Origin: Paractinoplanes polyasparticus | GTDB taxonomy: Bacteria > Actinomycetota > Actinomycetes > Mycobacteriales > Micromonosporaceae | Assembly (NCBI RefSeq): GCF_019710575.1 | Contig: NZ_JAHWFK010000024.1 | Coordinates: forward strand, 124,001 to 188,000 | Direction of reading: 5' to 3' | Length of the DNA: 64,000 nt | In this document: piece after piece, positions 17,346-25,900 of the stretch | Layout: each line of letters opens with the position of its first letter | Numbering within the stretch: position 1 is the first letter of the stretch | Translations under genes and position numbers: made by a program | Notes under the pieces: model-generated | Databases searched by the model: none | What the model saw: the letters and a program-made list of their open reading frames with translations, nothing else | What the model was told of the DNA's origin: nothing

Positions 17346-18226
17346 CCTTTGAATCCTGTCAGTGTGATGCCCTGGACGAAGGCACGCTGAGCGAAGAAGA
17401 AGATGACGATGAGCGGGGCCATCGCCAGCACCGTTGCTGCCGTGACCAGGTTCCAGTCGACGTGGTGGACACTGTGGAACGAGGCGAGCCCGAGCGAGAG
17501 CGTCCACGAGCTCTCATTCTCGCTGGTATAGAGCAACGGGCCGTAGTAGTCGTTCCAGCAGTAGAAGAACTGGAACAGGCCGGCCGCCGCGATCCCCGGG
17601 CGGGCCATCGGCAGCACCACCCGCAGCAATGTGCGCCATTCGCCGCAGCCGTCGACCCGGGCCGCGTCCAGGTATTCGCTCGGGATCGTGAGCAGGAACT
17701 GGCGCAGCAGGAAGATGCAGAACGCGTCCCCGAACAGGGCCGGGATGATCAGCGGCCACAGCGACCCGGTCAGGCCGGCGTTGGCCCACATCAGATACAG
17801 CGGCACGGTGACGACCTGCGGCGGGAGCATCATCACGCAGATCACCAGCAGGAACAGCGCGTTGCTGCCGCGAAACTTCAACTTCGCCAGCGCGTACGCG
17901 GCGGGGACGCTCGACAGCAGCACCAGCACCGTCGACGACACCGCGTAGACCACCGTGTTGAGCAGGTAGTGCGGCAGCGGGGTGACCTCGAAGACCCGGA
18001 CGTAGTTCTCCGGGTGCCACGAGTTCGGCCAGTAGTCGGCGGTCAGCGCCTGGTCGCTGGTCATCAGCGAGAGCAGCACGAGATAGACCACCGGCGTCAG
18101 GAACATGACGCCGATCGCGATCGCGATGCTGTGCTTGGCGATCCAGGCGAGCCGCCGCTGCCGCTTGATCCGCCGGTCCGGCGCCGGCGCGCTCAGCACC
18201 GGCGGCGTGTCGAGGACGGCTGTCAC
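17342..18226 (-). CDS. csnG: Carbohydrate ABC transporter permease CsnG (MalG type)
   Basis: The 294-residue inner-membrane permease has six predicted helices and the EAA loop EYLDAARVDGCGEWRTLLRVVLPMARPG that contacts the ATPase. The start is GTG 18226, preceded by GGGGAGGAA and overlapping the upstream permease stop (GTGA). No ATP-binding subunit is encoded in the operon, which is normal for actinobacterial oligosaccharide importers that share an MsiK-type ATPase. Confidence 0.92.
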   Translation of the reverse strand: MTAVLDTPPVLSAPAPDRRIKRQRRLAWIAKHSIAIAIGVMFLTPVVYLVLLSLMTSDQALTADYWPNSWHPENYVRVFEVTPLPHYLLNTVVYAVSSTVLVLLSSVPAAYALAKLKFRGSNALFLLVICVMMLPPQVVTVPLYLMWANAGLTGSLWPLIIPALFGDAFCIFLLRQFLLTIPSEYLDAARVDGCGEWRTLLRVVLPMARPGIAAAGLFQFFYCWNDYYGPLLYTSENESSWTLSLGLASFHSVHHVDWNLVTAATVLAMAPLIVIFFFAQRAFVQGITLTGFKG

Positions 18227-19158
18227 GATTCCTCCCCGGAGAAGGCCTTGGCCCGGCGCAGCAGGATCAGCGTGACCGCCAAGGCGACCACGAAGAGCCC
18301 GATGGCCAGCGCGTTCGCGTAGCCGAGGGCGCTGTACCGGAAACCGACGGTGTAGAGCCAGAGCGGGTACGTGAACGTCGAGCCCTCGGGGAAGCCGAAG
18401 TTCGACGAGATCCCGCCGCCGACGGTGGCCTGCCCGCTGGCGATCGAGCCGGCCACCGCCGCCTGGTCGAAGTACTGCAACGTGTAGATCACGCCGGTGA
18501 CGGCGGCGAACAGCACTACCGGCTGGATCGTCGGCAGCGTGATCGACCGGAAGCGCTGCCACGCATTGGCGCCGTCCAGTGACGCGGCCTCGTAGAGGCT
18601 GGCCGGCACGCCCAGCACCGCGGCCAGGAAGATCACCATCAGATCGCCGATCGCCCACAGGCCGAGCAGCACCAGCGACGGCTTGGCCCACGTCGGAGAG
18701 TTGAACCAGAGCGGGCCCTCGATGCCGATCGTCGCCAGGAAGTGGTTGACCGGCCCGGTGCCCGGTTTGAGCAGGTAGACGAAGGCGATGGTGGCGGCCA
18801 CCGGCGGAACCAGAGCGGGCAGGTAGAACAGCGTCCGGAAAAAGCCGGCGCCGCGTCGCAGCTGGGTGAGCAGCATCGACAGCCCGATCGCCCCGATGAT
18901 CCGTACCGGGACGAAGACCACCACCATCCACAACGTGTTGCGGATCGACTGGAGCAGGAACGGGTCGTCAGCCATCCGCCGGTAGTTGTCCAGCCCCACC
19001 CACTCCGGGACCGAGAGCAGGTCGAACTTCGTGAACGAGAAGTAGACCGCCGAACCCAGGGGGTAGAGGAAGAACACGGCGATGCCGATCAGGGCGGGCG
19101 CGAGGAACGAGAGCGTGGTCGCGCCCTTCCTGACTCGTATGCCCAGGGGTTTGCTCAT
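18223..19158 (-). CDS. csnF: Carbohydrate ABC transporter permease CsnF (MalF type)
   Basis: The 311-residue partner permease has six helices and the EAA motif YEAASLDGANAWQRFRSITLP. ATG 19158 was chosen because the protein then begins MSKPLGIRV just before the first helix. It lies between the solute-binding protein gene (50 bp away) and csnG (overlapping), forming the standard binding protein-permease-permease unit. Confidence 0.92.
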   Translation of the reverse strand: MSKPLGIRVRKGATTLSFLAPALIGIAVFFLYPLGSAVYFSFTKFDLLSVPEWVGLDNYRRMADDPFLLQSIRNTLWMVVVFVPVRIIGAIGLSMLLTQLRRGAGFFRTLFYLPALVPPVAATIAFVYLLKPGTGPVNHFLATIGIEGPLWFNSPTWAKPSLVLLGLWAIGDLMVIFLAAVLGVPASLYEAASLDGANAWQRFRSITLPTIQPVVLFAAVTGVIYTLQYFDQAAVAGSIASGQATVGGGISSNFGFPEGSTFTYPLWLYTVGFRYSALGYANALAIGLFVVALAVTLILLRRAKAFSGEES

Positions 19159-19208
19159 CGCGATTTGGTCTTCTGTTTTCCGCCGCGGGATCAGCACAGC
19201 CACCTTCG

Positions 19209-20525
19209 TCAGCCGCCCAGCGTCATGACGCTGTTGACCTGCTTGTCCGCGTCGGCCAGCCCCGCGTCGAGGTCCTTGACCTTGCCCGCCTGGTAGCTGT
19301 TCAGGAACTGCCCGAATGTCTCCTGGTAGGCCGGGCCGGAGGCGGACGGCGGCGTCGTCAACGAGTTCGGATTGTTGAAGATGTCGATGAACGTCTTGAA
19401 GTCGGCGTCCGCGTTGAGCCCCGGGTCGGCGATCGACGCGGTCGTGGTCGGGATGTTCTTGAGCAGCCCGGAGAGCTTGATGACAGCCTGGTCGTCCGTG
19501 GTCAGATACTTGATCAGTTCCCAGGCCGCCTCGGGGTTCTTGGCGTTCTTGCTGATGCCGAGGATGTTGCCGGTGACGTAGCCGCCGCCGTAGTGGGCGG
19601 GGTCGCTGACCGGAATGGGCGCCACCCCGTACTTGAGGCCGGGGGCCTGGTCCTTGACGAACGCCAGGCGGTACTCGGCGTCGATGTTGATCGCCACCTG
19701 GCCCTTCTGGAACGCGTTGTCGGCGCTGTACTCGTCGCCCAGGCCGGCCCGGAACTTCTGGAGCTTGTCGTAGCCGTACCAGTCGACGAGCTGCTTCTGC
19801 CAGGTGATCAGCGTCTTCCAGGCCGGGTCGCTGCCGACCGCCGACTTGCCGTCGTCGGTGAGCCACTTGGCGCCGACGGCCGGGGCGAGGTGCGAGGCCG
19901 CATTCTCGTAGAAGTCGTAGAGCGGCAGGAACCCGACGGTCTTGAGCGAGCCGTCGGCGTTCTTGACGGTCAGTTTCTTCGCGTACTCGGTCAGTTCGTC
20001 GAGGGTCTTGGGCGGCCCGGTCAGTCCGGCCTTGGCGAACATGTCCTTGTTGTAGAACATGCCGTACGCGTCGGCCAGGAACGGCATCGCGCAGCGCTTG
20101 CCGTCGAACTCGGTGTACGACCGGGTGGTCGCGTTGAGCTTGGTCAGGTCCACTTTGTCGCGGTCGATGTACTGCTTGAGGTCGACCCACGCGCCGGACG
20201 AGCAGAACTTGCCGACGATGTCGGTCGAGTACGAGAGCCCGACGTCCGGTCCGTTGCCGGCCCCGATGGCCTGGGTGACCTTGGAGTCGTCCTGGCCCGG
20301 CTTGACCGTCACCTTGATCTTGGGATGGCTGTTCTCGAAGTCCTTGATCACCTGGTCGATCGCGTCGGCCTCGCGCTCGGTGAAGAAGTGCCACAGCTCG
20401 ACGGTGCCGGACACCTCCGTACCCGGGTCGGCGATCTTGTTTTCCTTGGGCGCCGGAGTGCAGGCGGTCGCCAGCAAAGCGGTCGTTGCTAGGGCAAAAA
20501 GGACATGCGGGAGCCGTTTGTTCAC
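19209..20525 (-). CDS. csnE: Extracellular solute-binding lipoprotein CsnE
   Basis: The 438-residue family-1 solute-binding protein has a type II signal peptide with lipobox LLATAC (Cys22). The mature part starts with an acidic and Pro-rich linker, then VELWHFFTEREADAIDQVI, the typical first strand and helix of carbohydrate-binding members. It captures sugars outside the cell for the downstream permeases. The start is GTG with GAGAGG upstream. By operon order it corresponds to the chitosan-oligosaccharide-binding CsnE of Streptomyces; the ligand has not been shown here. Confidence 0.9.
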   Translation of the reverse strand: MNKRLPHVLFALATTALLATACTPAPKENKIADPGTEVSGTVELWHFFTEREADAIDQVIKDFENSHPKIKVTVKPGQDDSKVTQAIGAGNGPDVGLSYSTDIVGKFCSSGAWVDLKQYIDRDKVDLTKLNATTRSYTEFDGKRCAMPFLADAYGMFYNKDMFAKAGLTGPPKTLDELTEYAKKLTVKNADGSLKTVGFLPLYDFYENAASHLAPAVGAKWLTDDGKSAVGSDPAWKTLITWQKQLVDWYGYDKLQKFRAGLGDEYSADNAFQKGQVAINIDAEYRLAFVKDQAPGLKYGVAPIPVSDPAHYGGGYVTGNILGISKNAKNPEAAWELIKYLTTDDQAVIKLSGLLKNIPTTTASIADPGLNADADFKTFIDIFNNPNSLTTPPSASGPAYQETFGQFLNSYQAGKVKDLDAGLADADKQVNSVMTLGG

Positions 20526-20573
20526 TGTGGGCCTCTCAGGTGGGGGTTAAGAGGAGCGGATCTCAGATGAGGC

Positions 20574-21755
20574 TTATGAAGAGCGGATCGAGTCGATGAG
20601 GGCTTCGTGCACCGCCGTGAGACCGGCGTCGAGCGCGCCGAGCAGCACCGCGTCGTCGTCGATGGCGGTCACGGCGATCGAGCTCTCCAGCGGGGCCGCG
20701 CGGCGCACCGCGAAAGTCACCGCGGACAGCAGCGGCGCACCGCCGGCCTGGGCGATCGGGCCGGAAAGCACCACCAGGTAGGGGTCGAGCACGGCGATCA
20801 CCGCGGCCAGGCCGATCACGATGCGGTCAGCCAGGGCGATCAGGAAGTCGCCGCCGTTGGCCGGGTCGGCCGCCGCGGCCCGGACCACGTCGGCCGGTGT
20901 GCGCCCCGGAACGCCGCTGTCGCGGGCGAGTTCGAGGATCGCGGCGCCGCCGAAGAGGTCCTGCAGGTCGAGCTTGCGATGCGAGGAATCGGGGGAGTAG
21001 AGCGGCATGTAGCCGATCTCGCCGGCGCCACCACGGGCGCCGCGCATCAGGGTGCCGGCCATGTCGATGGCCAGACCGAGGCCCTCCTCGCCCAGCCAGA
21101 GCAGGGCGAAGCCGTCGGCGTCGCGGCCCACGCCCCGCTGCCGCTCGGCGATGGCGGCCAGGTTGACGTCGTTGTCGACGCCCACGTGGGTGCCGAGCGC
21201 CGCCGCCAGCTGCGGGACCAGGCCCGTACGCCCGAACCCGGGCACGTCGACGTGCCGGATCGTGGCGGTGTGCGGGTCGTACGAGCCGGCCACGCCGAAC
21301 TGCACGTGCCGGATGCGCTCGGCCGGGACGCCGGCCTCGTCGCTCAGCCGGGCCACGACCTCGACCAGGGCGGTCAGCGGGTCGGTGGTGAGGAAGTCGA
21401 TGGACGACTCGATGCGTCCGCGCACCTCGCCGGTGAGGTCGCAGAGCGCGGCGACCACCGAGGGGGCGCCGCTCGCCCCGATGTCGCGCACCGAGACGGC
21501 GGCCGCATAGGCCGCGTCGGGGTTCGCGTTGTAGATCTCGGCGTTCGGCCCGGGCCGCCCGCTGTTGTGGCCGACGACGTTGACCAGGCCGGCGTCGGTC
21601 AGCCGGCGCAGCACCTCGGAGATCGTCGGCGTCGACAGCGCCGTGAGTTTGCGCAGGTCGGCCCGCGTGAGCATGCCGGGGTCCAGCAGGTGGGCCAGAG
21701 CCGCGCTCTCGTTCATGGCACGCAGCAGTTTGGACGAACCGGCCAGACGGGTCAC
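20574..21755 (-). CDS. csnR: ROK-family transcriptional repressor CsnR
   Basis: The 393-residue ROK repressor has an N-terminal winged helix (LTRADLRKLTALSTPTISEVLRRLTDAG...) and a sugar-kinase-like effector domain with the acidic loop VDNDVNLAA and AGEIGYMPL. GTG 21755 was chosen because GGGAG lies five bases before it; a longer frame to 21824 would run through the operator-like palindrome. The zinc-binding CxCGxxGC motif of classical ROK proteins is missing: the equivalent region reads YSPDSSHRKLDLQDLFGG. First gene of the csn operon; it probably releases DNA when it binds glucosamine oligomers. Confidence 0.88.
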   Translation of the reverse strand: MTRLAGSSKLLRAMNESAALAHLLDPGMLTRADLRKLTALSTPTISEVLRRLTDAGLVNVVGHNSGRPGPNAEIYNANPDAAYAAAVSVRDIGASGAPSVVAALCDLTGEVRGRIESSIDFLTTDPLTALVEVVARLSDEAGVPAERIRHVQFGVAGSYDPHTATIRHVDVPGFGRTGLVPQLAAALGTHVGVDNDVNLAAIAERQRGVGRDADGFALLWLGEEGLGLAIDMAGTLMRGARGGAGEIGYMPLYSPDSSHRKLDLQDLFGGAAILELARDSGVPGRTPADVVRAAAADPANGGDFLIALADRIVIGLAAVIAVLDPYLVVLSGPIAQAGGAPLLSAVTFAVRRAAPLESSIAVTAIDDDAVLLGALDAGLTAVHEALIDSIRSS

Positions 21756-21790
21756 GGCGGCTCCCGGTGCGAAGTAGCGATAGGCAAACT

Positions 21791-21805
21791 GGCTAACAGT
21801 TAGCC
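21791..21805. promoter_or_regulatory. Palindromic operator upstream of csnR
   Basis: GGCTAACAGTTAGCC is a perfect inverted repeat (7-bp arms, one central base) 36 bp upstream of the csnR start. ROK repressors bind such palindromes and usually regulate themselves. The core TAACAGTT recurs in the chitosanase promoter region. Confidence 0.65.
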
Positions 21806-21890
21806 CGGACGGTAGGCGGACCACATTCCGGTGTCAAGGGTCCGGCCGCCAGCCTAGAGCAGTCCATCGAGGCCTATTGATAAAGCTTTT

Positions 21891-21898
21891 TAACAGTT
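21891..21898 (+). promoter_or_regulatory. Second TAACAGTT operator-like core before the chitosanase gene
   Basis: TAACAGTT repeats the core of the csnR palindrome 97 bp away and lies 60 bp upstream of the chitosanase ATG. The flanks are not symmetrical, so binding would be weaker or need the first site. Confidence 0.45.
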
Positions 21899-21957
21899 GT
21901 AGCGTCTCGACTCATCGCGCGATCCATCCCCCACGATCACCCTCTTCGAGGAGCGCC

Positions 21958-23166
21958 ATGATCCGCGCAAGAAGAGTCCTGTACGCCACCGTCGCCCTGG
22001 CCGTCCCCGGCGCCGCCCTGATCTATGGGCTGCTCCCGGCCAGCGCCGCGACGGCCGGTCCGATCAAGGGCCTGGGCGGCAAGTGTGTCGACGTAGCGGC
22101 CGCCAGTTCGGCCAACGGCACCGCCATCCAGCTCTACGACTGCAACAACACCGGCGCCCAGCAGTGGACCGTCGGCAACACCGACAACAGCATCCGTGCG
22201 CTAGGCAAATGCCTGGACGTCACGGCCGCCGCAACCACCAACGGCGCCAAGATCCAGCTGTACGACTGCAACAACACCGCCGCCCAGAAATGGACCGTTT
22301 CGGGCAATGCCCTGGTCAATTCGGGCAGCGGAAAATGCCTGGACGTGACCGGCGGCAGCAGCGCCAACGGCACCCGGCTCCAGATCTGGACGTGCTCCGC
22401 CACGGCCAACCAGAGCTGGACCCTGCCCGGCGGCTCCGCCCCGACCACGCCGCCGACCACCCCGTCCGGAGTCAACTTGGACAACCCCGCGAAGAAGGAC
22501 GTCGCGATGCAACTCGTGTCCGCGGCCGAGAACTCGTCGCTGGACTGGCGGGCCCAGTTCCGCTACATCGAAGACATCAACGACGGGCGCGGCTACACGG
22601 CCGGCATCATCGGCTTCTGCTCCGGCACCGGCGACATGCTGGAACTCGTGCAGGCGTACACCAACGCCGCGCCCGGCAACGTGCTGGCCAAATACCTGCC
22701 CGCGCTGCGCAACGTCAACGGCACGGACTCACACGCCGGACTCGACCCCAACTTCACCAACGACTGGCGTACGGCAGCGAACGACAGCCGCTTCCAGGCA
22801 GCCCAGGAATCGGAACGCGACCGCGTCTACTTCAACCCCTCGGTACGCGACGGCAAGAACGACGGGGTGCGCGCCCTGGGCCAGTTCGCCTACTACGACG
22901 CGGCGGTGATGCATGGGTACGAGGGCATGCGAGCCATTCGTACGCAGGCGCTGAAGCGGGCCAAGCCCCCGTCCCAGGGCGGCGACGAAAGGGCGTGGCT
23001 CAACGTCTTCCTGGACGAGCGCGTCATCGAGATGAAAAAGGAGGAGGCGCACTCGGATACGTCCCGTGTGGACACCGCGCAGCGCCGCTTCCTCAACGCC
23101 GGCAATTTCGATCTGAATACGCCGTTGGACTTCGCCGTTTACGGCGAGAATTTCCGCATCGGCTGA
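21958..23166 (+). CDS. csnA: Secreted GH46 chitosanase with ricin-type lectin domain
   Basis: The 402-residue enzyme hydrolyses beta-1,4-glucosamine links in chitosan outside the cell. A signal peptide (about residues 1-30) is followed by a ricin-B/CBM13 domain (about 33-160) with repeated KCLDV and QLYDCNN motifs. After a Pro/Thr linker comes the GH46 domain, whose start AENSSLDW holds the catalytic acid Glu and whose EDINDGRGYTAGIIGFCSG holds the catalytic Asp. ATG 21958 has GAGGAG upstream; the frame continues 5' but without a signal. It is divergent from csnR and shares its operator core, so co-regulation by chitosan oligomers is likely. Confidence 0.93.
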   Translation: MIRARRVLYATVALAVPGAALIYGLLPASAATAGPIKGLGGKCVDVAAASSANGTAIQLYDCNNTGAQQWTVGNTDNSIRALGKCLDVTAAATTNGAKIQLYDCNNTAAQKWTVSGNALVNSGSGKCLDVTGGSSANGTRLQIWTCSATANQSWTLPGGSAPTTPPTTPSGVNLDNPAKKDVAMQLVSAAENSSLDWRAQFRYIEDINDGRGYTAGIIGFCSGTGDMLELVQAYTNAAPGNVLAKYLPALRNVNGTDSHAGLDPNFTNDWRTAANDSRFQAAQESERDRVYFNPSVRDGKNDGVRALGQFAYYDAAVMHGYEGMRAIRTQALKRAKPPSQGGDERAWLNVFLDERVIEMKKEEAHSDTSRVDTAQRRFLNAGNFDLNTPLDFAVYGENFRIG

Positions 23167-23261
23167 GTCTTTGTTCCGGGGATCTGGGGTCGGGGTTGCC
23201 TGTTGGCGGCTCCGGCCCCGCCGGTTTGCTGCTTTAAACCGCGGCTTTCTTGCGGTGGGAC

Positions 23262-23336
23262 GGCCGGGGCCGAGGGTGTTCTATCACTGCTTTAAGAGCG
23301 TTTTTACGCAGTGATAGAACACCCTCGGCCCCGGCC
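23262..23336. repeat. Perfect 29-bp inverted repeat (hairpin)
   Basis: The left arm 23262-23290 and right arm 23308-23336 are exact reverse complements (29 of 29), separated by a 17-base T-rich loop. It lies about 95 bp after the chitosanase stop. A stem this long could terminate transcription in either direction, but no U-run follows the right arm, so a transposable-element end or processed RNA hairpin is also possible. Confidence 0.85.
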
Positions 23337-23681
23337 TTGCCGGGGGTTCACCTTGCGGTGAGTGAGGGGTTGGCGCTTCTCTGGGTGCCTGGCTGAGCTG
23401 GGGAAACCCGTGCGGGTTGGTGGTCTGGCTTCCGCGTTGGGGACGGAACCAGGACTTTTTCTTACTCGGGCCGGGCTGGGTGGTGGGGCGCGCGTTCGCA
23501 CCGTGCCGGTTGCGCTTGCCTTCGGCATGGCCTGCGGCGGGCATGGGGAGGGAGGGAGGGTAGGGGAAGGAAGTATTTGAGTGCTGGGGAGGCCTGTGGT
23601 GCTCAGTGGCTACTTGGCCTCACATCGGTGGTGGAATGGCGGGTTGTTGCCCTTCCGTTTCTTCTCCACAGTGGGCCCTTG
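23337..23681. other. Gene-free, hairpin-rich intergenic stretch with G-quadruplex motif
   Basis: No convincing gene. The plus strand is strongly G- and T-rich with several short hairpins (for example AACCCG/CGGGTT near 23407-23420). At 23545-23566 five G-runs of three or four bases are separated by one or two bases, a textbook intramolecular G-quadruplex motif on the plus strand. Confidence 0.6.
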
Positions 23682-23880
23682 GCTTGGGGGCTCTCCGGGC
23701 GACGGCAGTCGCAGCTCATCGTGAGGGTGGGGAGGACGCAAGCCGCTCTTTGCTTGCGTCCTCCCCGGCCTTGCGATTCGCTTCTGGCGGCCGTTGGTCG
23801 GAGAGCCCCCAAGCCCACCCAGCGTCACCATCGCCAGAGATGCTCTCCAGCGATGGCCGGGGTCTGGGGCAGAGCCCCAG
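23682..23880. repeat. Structured multi-hairpin element, copy 1
   Basis: Nested perfect stems: outer arms 23682-23696/23800-23814 (15 bp) and inner arms 23729-23743/23752-23766 (15 bp). Two small hairpins follow, CCATCGC/GCGATGG (23828-23834/23850-23856) and CTGGGGC/GCCCCAG (23864-23870/23874-23880). The same series recurs in reverse orientation at 52912-53108. No coding sequence supports any frame through it. Confidence 0.8.
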
Positions 23881-24002
23881 GGTCTTGACTCTGATTAGCT
23901 GACCGGGCGCTGCTACGAGATGGGGCAGCCGACATAGCCGCGTCCTCGTTGCTGCCCATCGCATGCCATCAGGTCGGTGAAGGGTCGGCTACCTTGTCCG
24001 CC

Positions 24003-24671
24003 ATGGTGGATCTGGTGGTCGCTGTTGGTGCGGTTGTTGTGCTGGTTGTGGTGGCGGTTGTGCTCGTGCGGGCGCGGCGGCTGAGCCGGGCCGGCATTTC
24101 GGCGGCGCTGGCGGTGGCTGTCGTCGCCGCGGGCACTTTTGCGGTCACGCTCTATCGCAGCCAGGCCGATGACCCCGCGCAGGAACTGCCGCGAGTCATC
24201 GGGTCAACGGCACCGGCCCAGCAGGGACTGGGCACGGCGGTTCTGAAGATTCAGGTTCCGATGGGTACGGGCGACAAGTATCCACAGGGGGCGCTCTGGC
24301 TTCAGCCGCCGCGGCCGGGCACCGACGCCTACACCGGCGACATCTCGCTGCTGTGCGCTACGCCGGGCAAGGCTGAGAAGGTGCAGAACTGCACGGGCGG
24401 GGATGAGCGGGTCTGGAGCGCCGAGCCGTTGGAGGGGCGCGCGACGATCGGGGTGGCCGGCGGCGATCCGTTCGCCGATCCGGCGGCCTGTGCCGAGAGC
24501 AACGGGGTCAAGTATCAGGACGGGTATCTTCAGCTGGCCGCGGGGCGCGCCTACTGCCTGCACAAGACCGGCGACGAAGGTGAACTGTTCGTCTTCCGGA
24601 TTCCGTCGTTCCCGGCCGAGAAGCCACTCCCGGCCAGGATCGACGTCGAGATGTCGGTGATCGGCGTCTAG
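24003..24671 (+). CDS. Membrane-anchored exported protein, unknown
   Basis: The 222-residue product begins with two adjacent hydrophobic segments (residues ~2-22 and ~30-50), then an extracytoplasmic domain with four cysteines (LLCATPG, QNCTGG, AACAES, AYCLHK), probably disulphide-bonded. ATG 24003 removes 18 unlikely upstream residues of the open frame. Its stop overlaps the convergent hmgA gene by four bases. Family not recognised. Confidence 0.6.
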   Translation: MVDLVVAVGAVVVLVVVAVVLVRARRLSRAGISAALAVAVVAAGTFAVTLYRSQADDPAQELPRVIGSTAPAQQGLGTAVLKIQVPMGTGDKYPQGALWLQPPRPGTDAYTGDISLLCATPGKAEKVQNCTGGDERVWSAEPLEGRATIGVAGGDPFADPAACAESNGVKYQDGYLQLAAGRAYCLHKTGDEGELFVFRIPSFPAEKPLPARIDVEMSVIGV

Positions 24672-25834
24672 CGGTTCCAGGTCCAGGCGTACGCCGTGTC
24701 CTCGACGGCGACGGCGGCGTCGCACAGGTCGAGGGGGCGGAAGGTGTCGACCATGACGGCCAGCTCGTCGAAGGCCTCGATGCCCAGGGCCCGTTCGACC
24801 GCGCCGGGCTGCGGGCCGTGGGTGAAGCCGGACGGGTGCAGCGAGATCGAACCCTGCTCGATGCCGGAGCCGCGGCGGGCCTCGTAGTTGCCGCCGGTGT
24901 AGAAGATCATTTCGTCCGAGTCGACGTTGTGGTGGTTGTACGGCACCGGGATGGCCAGCGGGTGGTAGTCGACCTTGCGGGGCACGAACGAGCAGATCAC
25001 GAAGTTCGGGCCCTCGAACGTCTGGTGGACCGGTGGCGGCTGGTGCACGCGGCCGGTGATGGGCTCGAAGTCGTGGATCGAGAACGCCCACGGGTAGAGG
25101 CAGCCGTCCCAGCCGACCACGTCGAACGGGTGCTGCGCGTAGACGTGCTTCGTCCAGCCCGCACGGTGTTTCACCAGCACTTCGGCGTCGGTCTCGTCGA
25201 CCAGTAGCGGCGCGGCGGGTGCGCGCAGGTCGCGCTCGCAGAACGGCGCGTGCTCGAGGAACTGGCCGCGCACCGACAGGTAACGCTTCGGCGGTCCGAT
25301 GTGGCCGGTCGCCTCGATGGTGAGGAGACGAGCCGGTCCGTCCTGCGGGACGATCCGGTGGACGACCGAGGTCGGGATGATCACGTAGTCGCCGGGGCCG
25401 GCCTCGAGCGCGCCGAAGCTGGTCTCGACGATCACCCGCCCGTCCTCGACGTAGAGGCATTCGTCGCCGACGGCGTCGCGGTAGAGCGGGGACGGCCGGT
25501 CGGCGACCGCGTAGCCGATCCGCACGTCGTCGTTGGCCAGCAGCGGGCGGCGGCCGAGCACCGCGTCGGCCGGTCCGGCATCCAGCTTGTGGGTGCGCAG
25601 GTGGCGCGGCTTGAGCGGGTGGTTGGCCGACCGGGCGAGCGGCGGGGTCTCGTACACCTCGGCCGAAGCGATGGCTGTGGGCGGGTGCCGGTGATAGAGC
25701 AGCGACGAGTCGGACGAGAAGCCTTCCTGTCCCATCAACTCCTCGGAATAGAGGCCGCCGTCAGGTCGCCGGAACTGCGTGTGCCGCTTGTGGGGCACCT
25801 CGCCGACGCTGCGGTAGTAGGGCATCGTTGCCAC
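24668..25834 (-). CDS. hmgA: Homogentisate 1,2-dioxygenase
   Basis: The Fe(II) enzyme opens the ring of homogentisate to maleylacetoacetate in tyrosine breakdown. The 388-residue cupin protein contains the metal-site region VPRKVDYHPLAIPVPYNHHN with the Glu-containing VDSDEMIFY strand, and the late histidine motif HPSGFTHGPQPG. It is divergent, across 66 bp, from the operon with fumarylacetoacetase, and the rest of the pathway lies within 17 kb. Confidence 0.92.
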   Translation of the reverse strand: MATMPYYRSVGEVPHKRHTQFRRPDGGLYSEELMGQEGFSSDSSLLYHRHPPTAIASAEVYETPPLARSANHPLKPRHLRTHKLDAGPADAVLGRRPLLANDDVRIGYAVADRPSPLYRDAVGDECLYVEDGRVIVETSFGALEAGPGDYVIIPTSVVHRIVPQDGPARLLTIEATGHIGPPKRYLSVRGQFLEHAPFCERDLRAPAAPLLVDETDAEVLVKHRAGWTKHVYAQHPFDVVGWDGCLYPWAFSIHDFEPITGRVHQPPPVHQTFEGPNFVICSFVPRKVDYHPLAIPVPYNHHNVDSDEMIFYTGGNYEARRGSGIEQGSISLHPSGFTHGPQPGAVERALGIEAFDELAVMVDTFRPLDLCDAAVAVEDTAYAWTWNR

Positions 25835-25900
25835 CCACCTTAATTACGACATTCAGGACGTGGTTGTCCGCTTCTCGAAGACTCCATTAGGTTCGGATTC

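Noticed and set aside
15073-20525. Cellobiose or maltose uptake operon
   Set aside because: Transport genes alone would allow it, but the ROK-ABC-GH4-kinase order with an adjacent chitosanase fits the csn system better.
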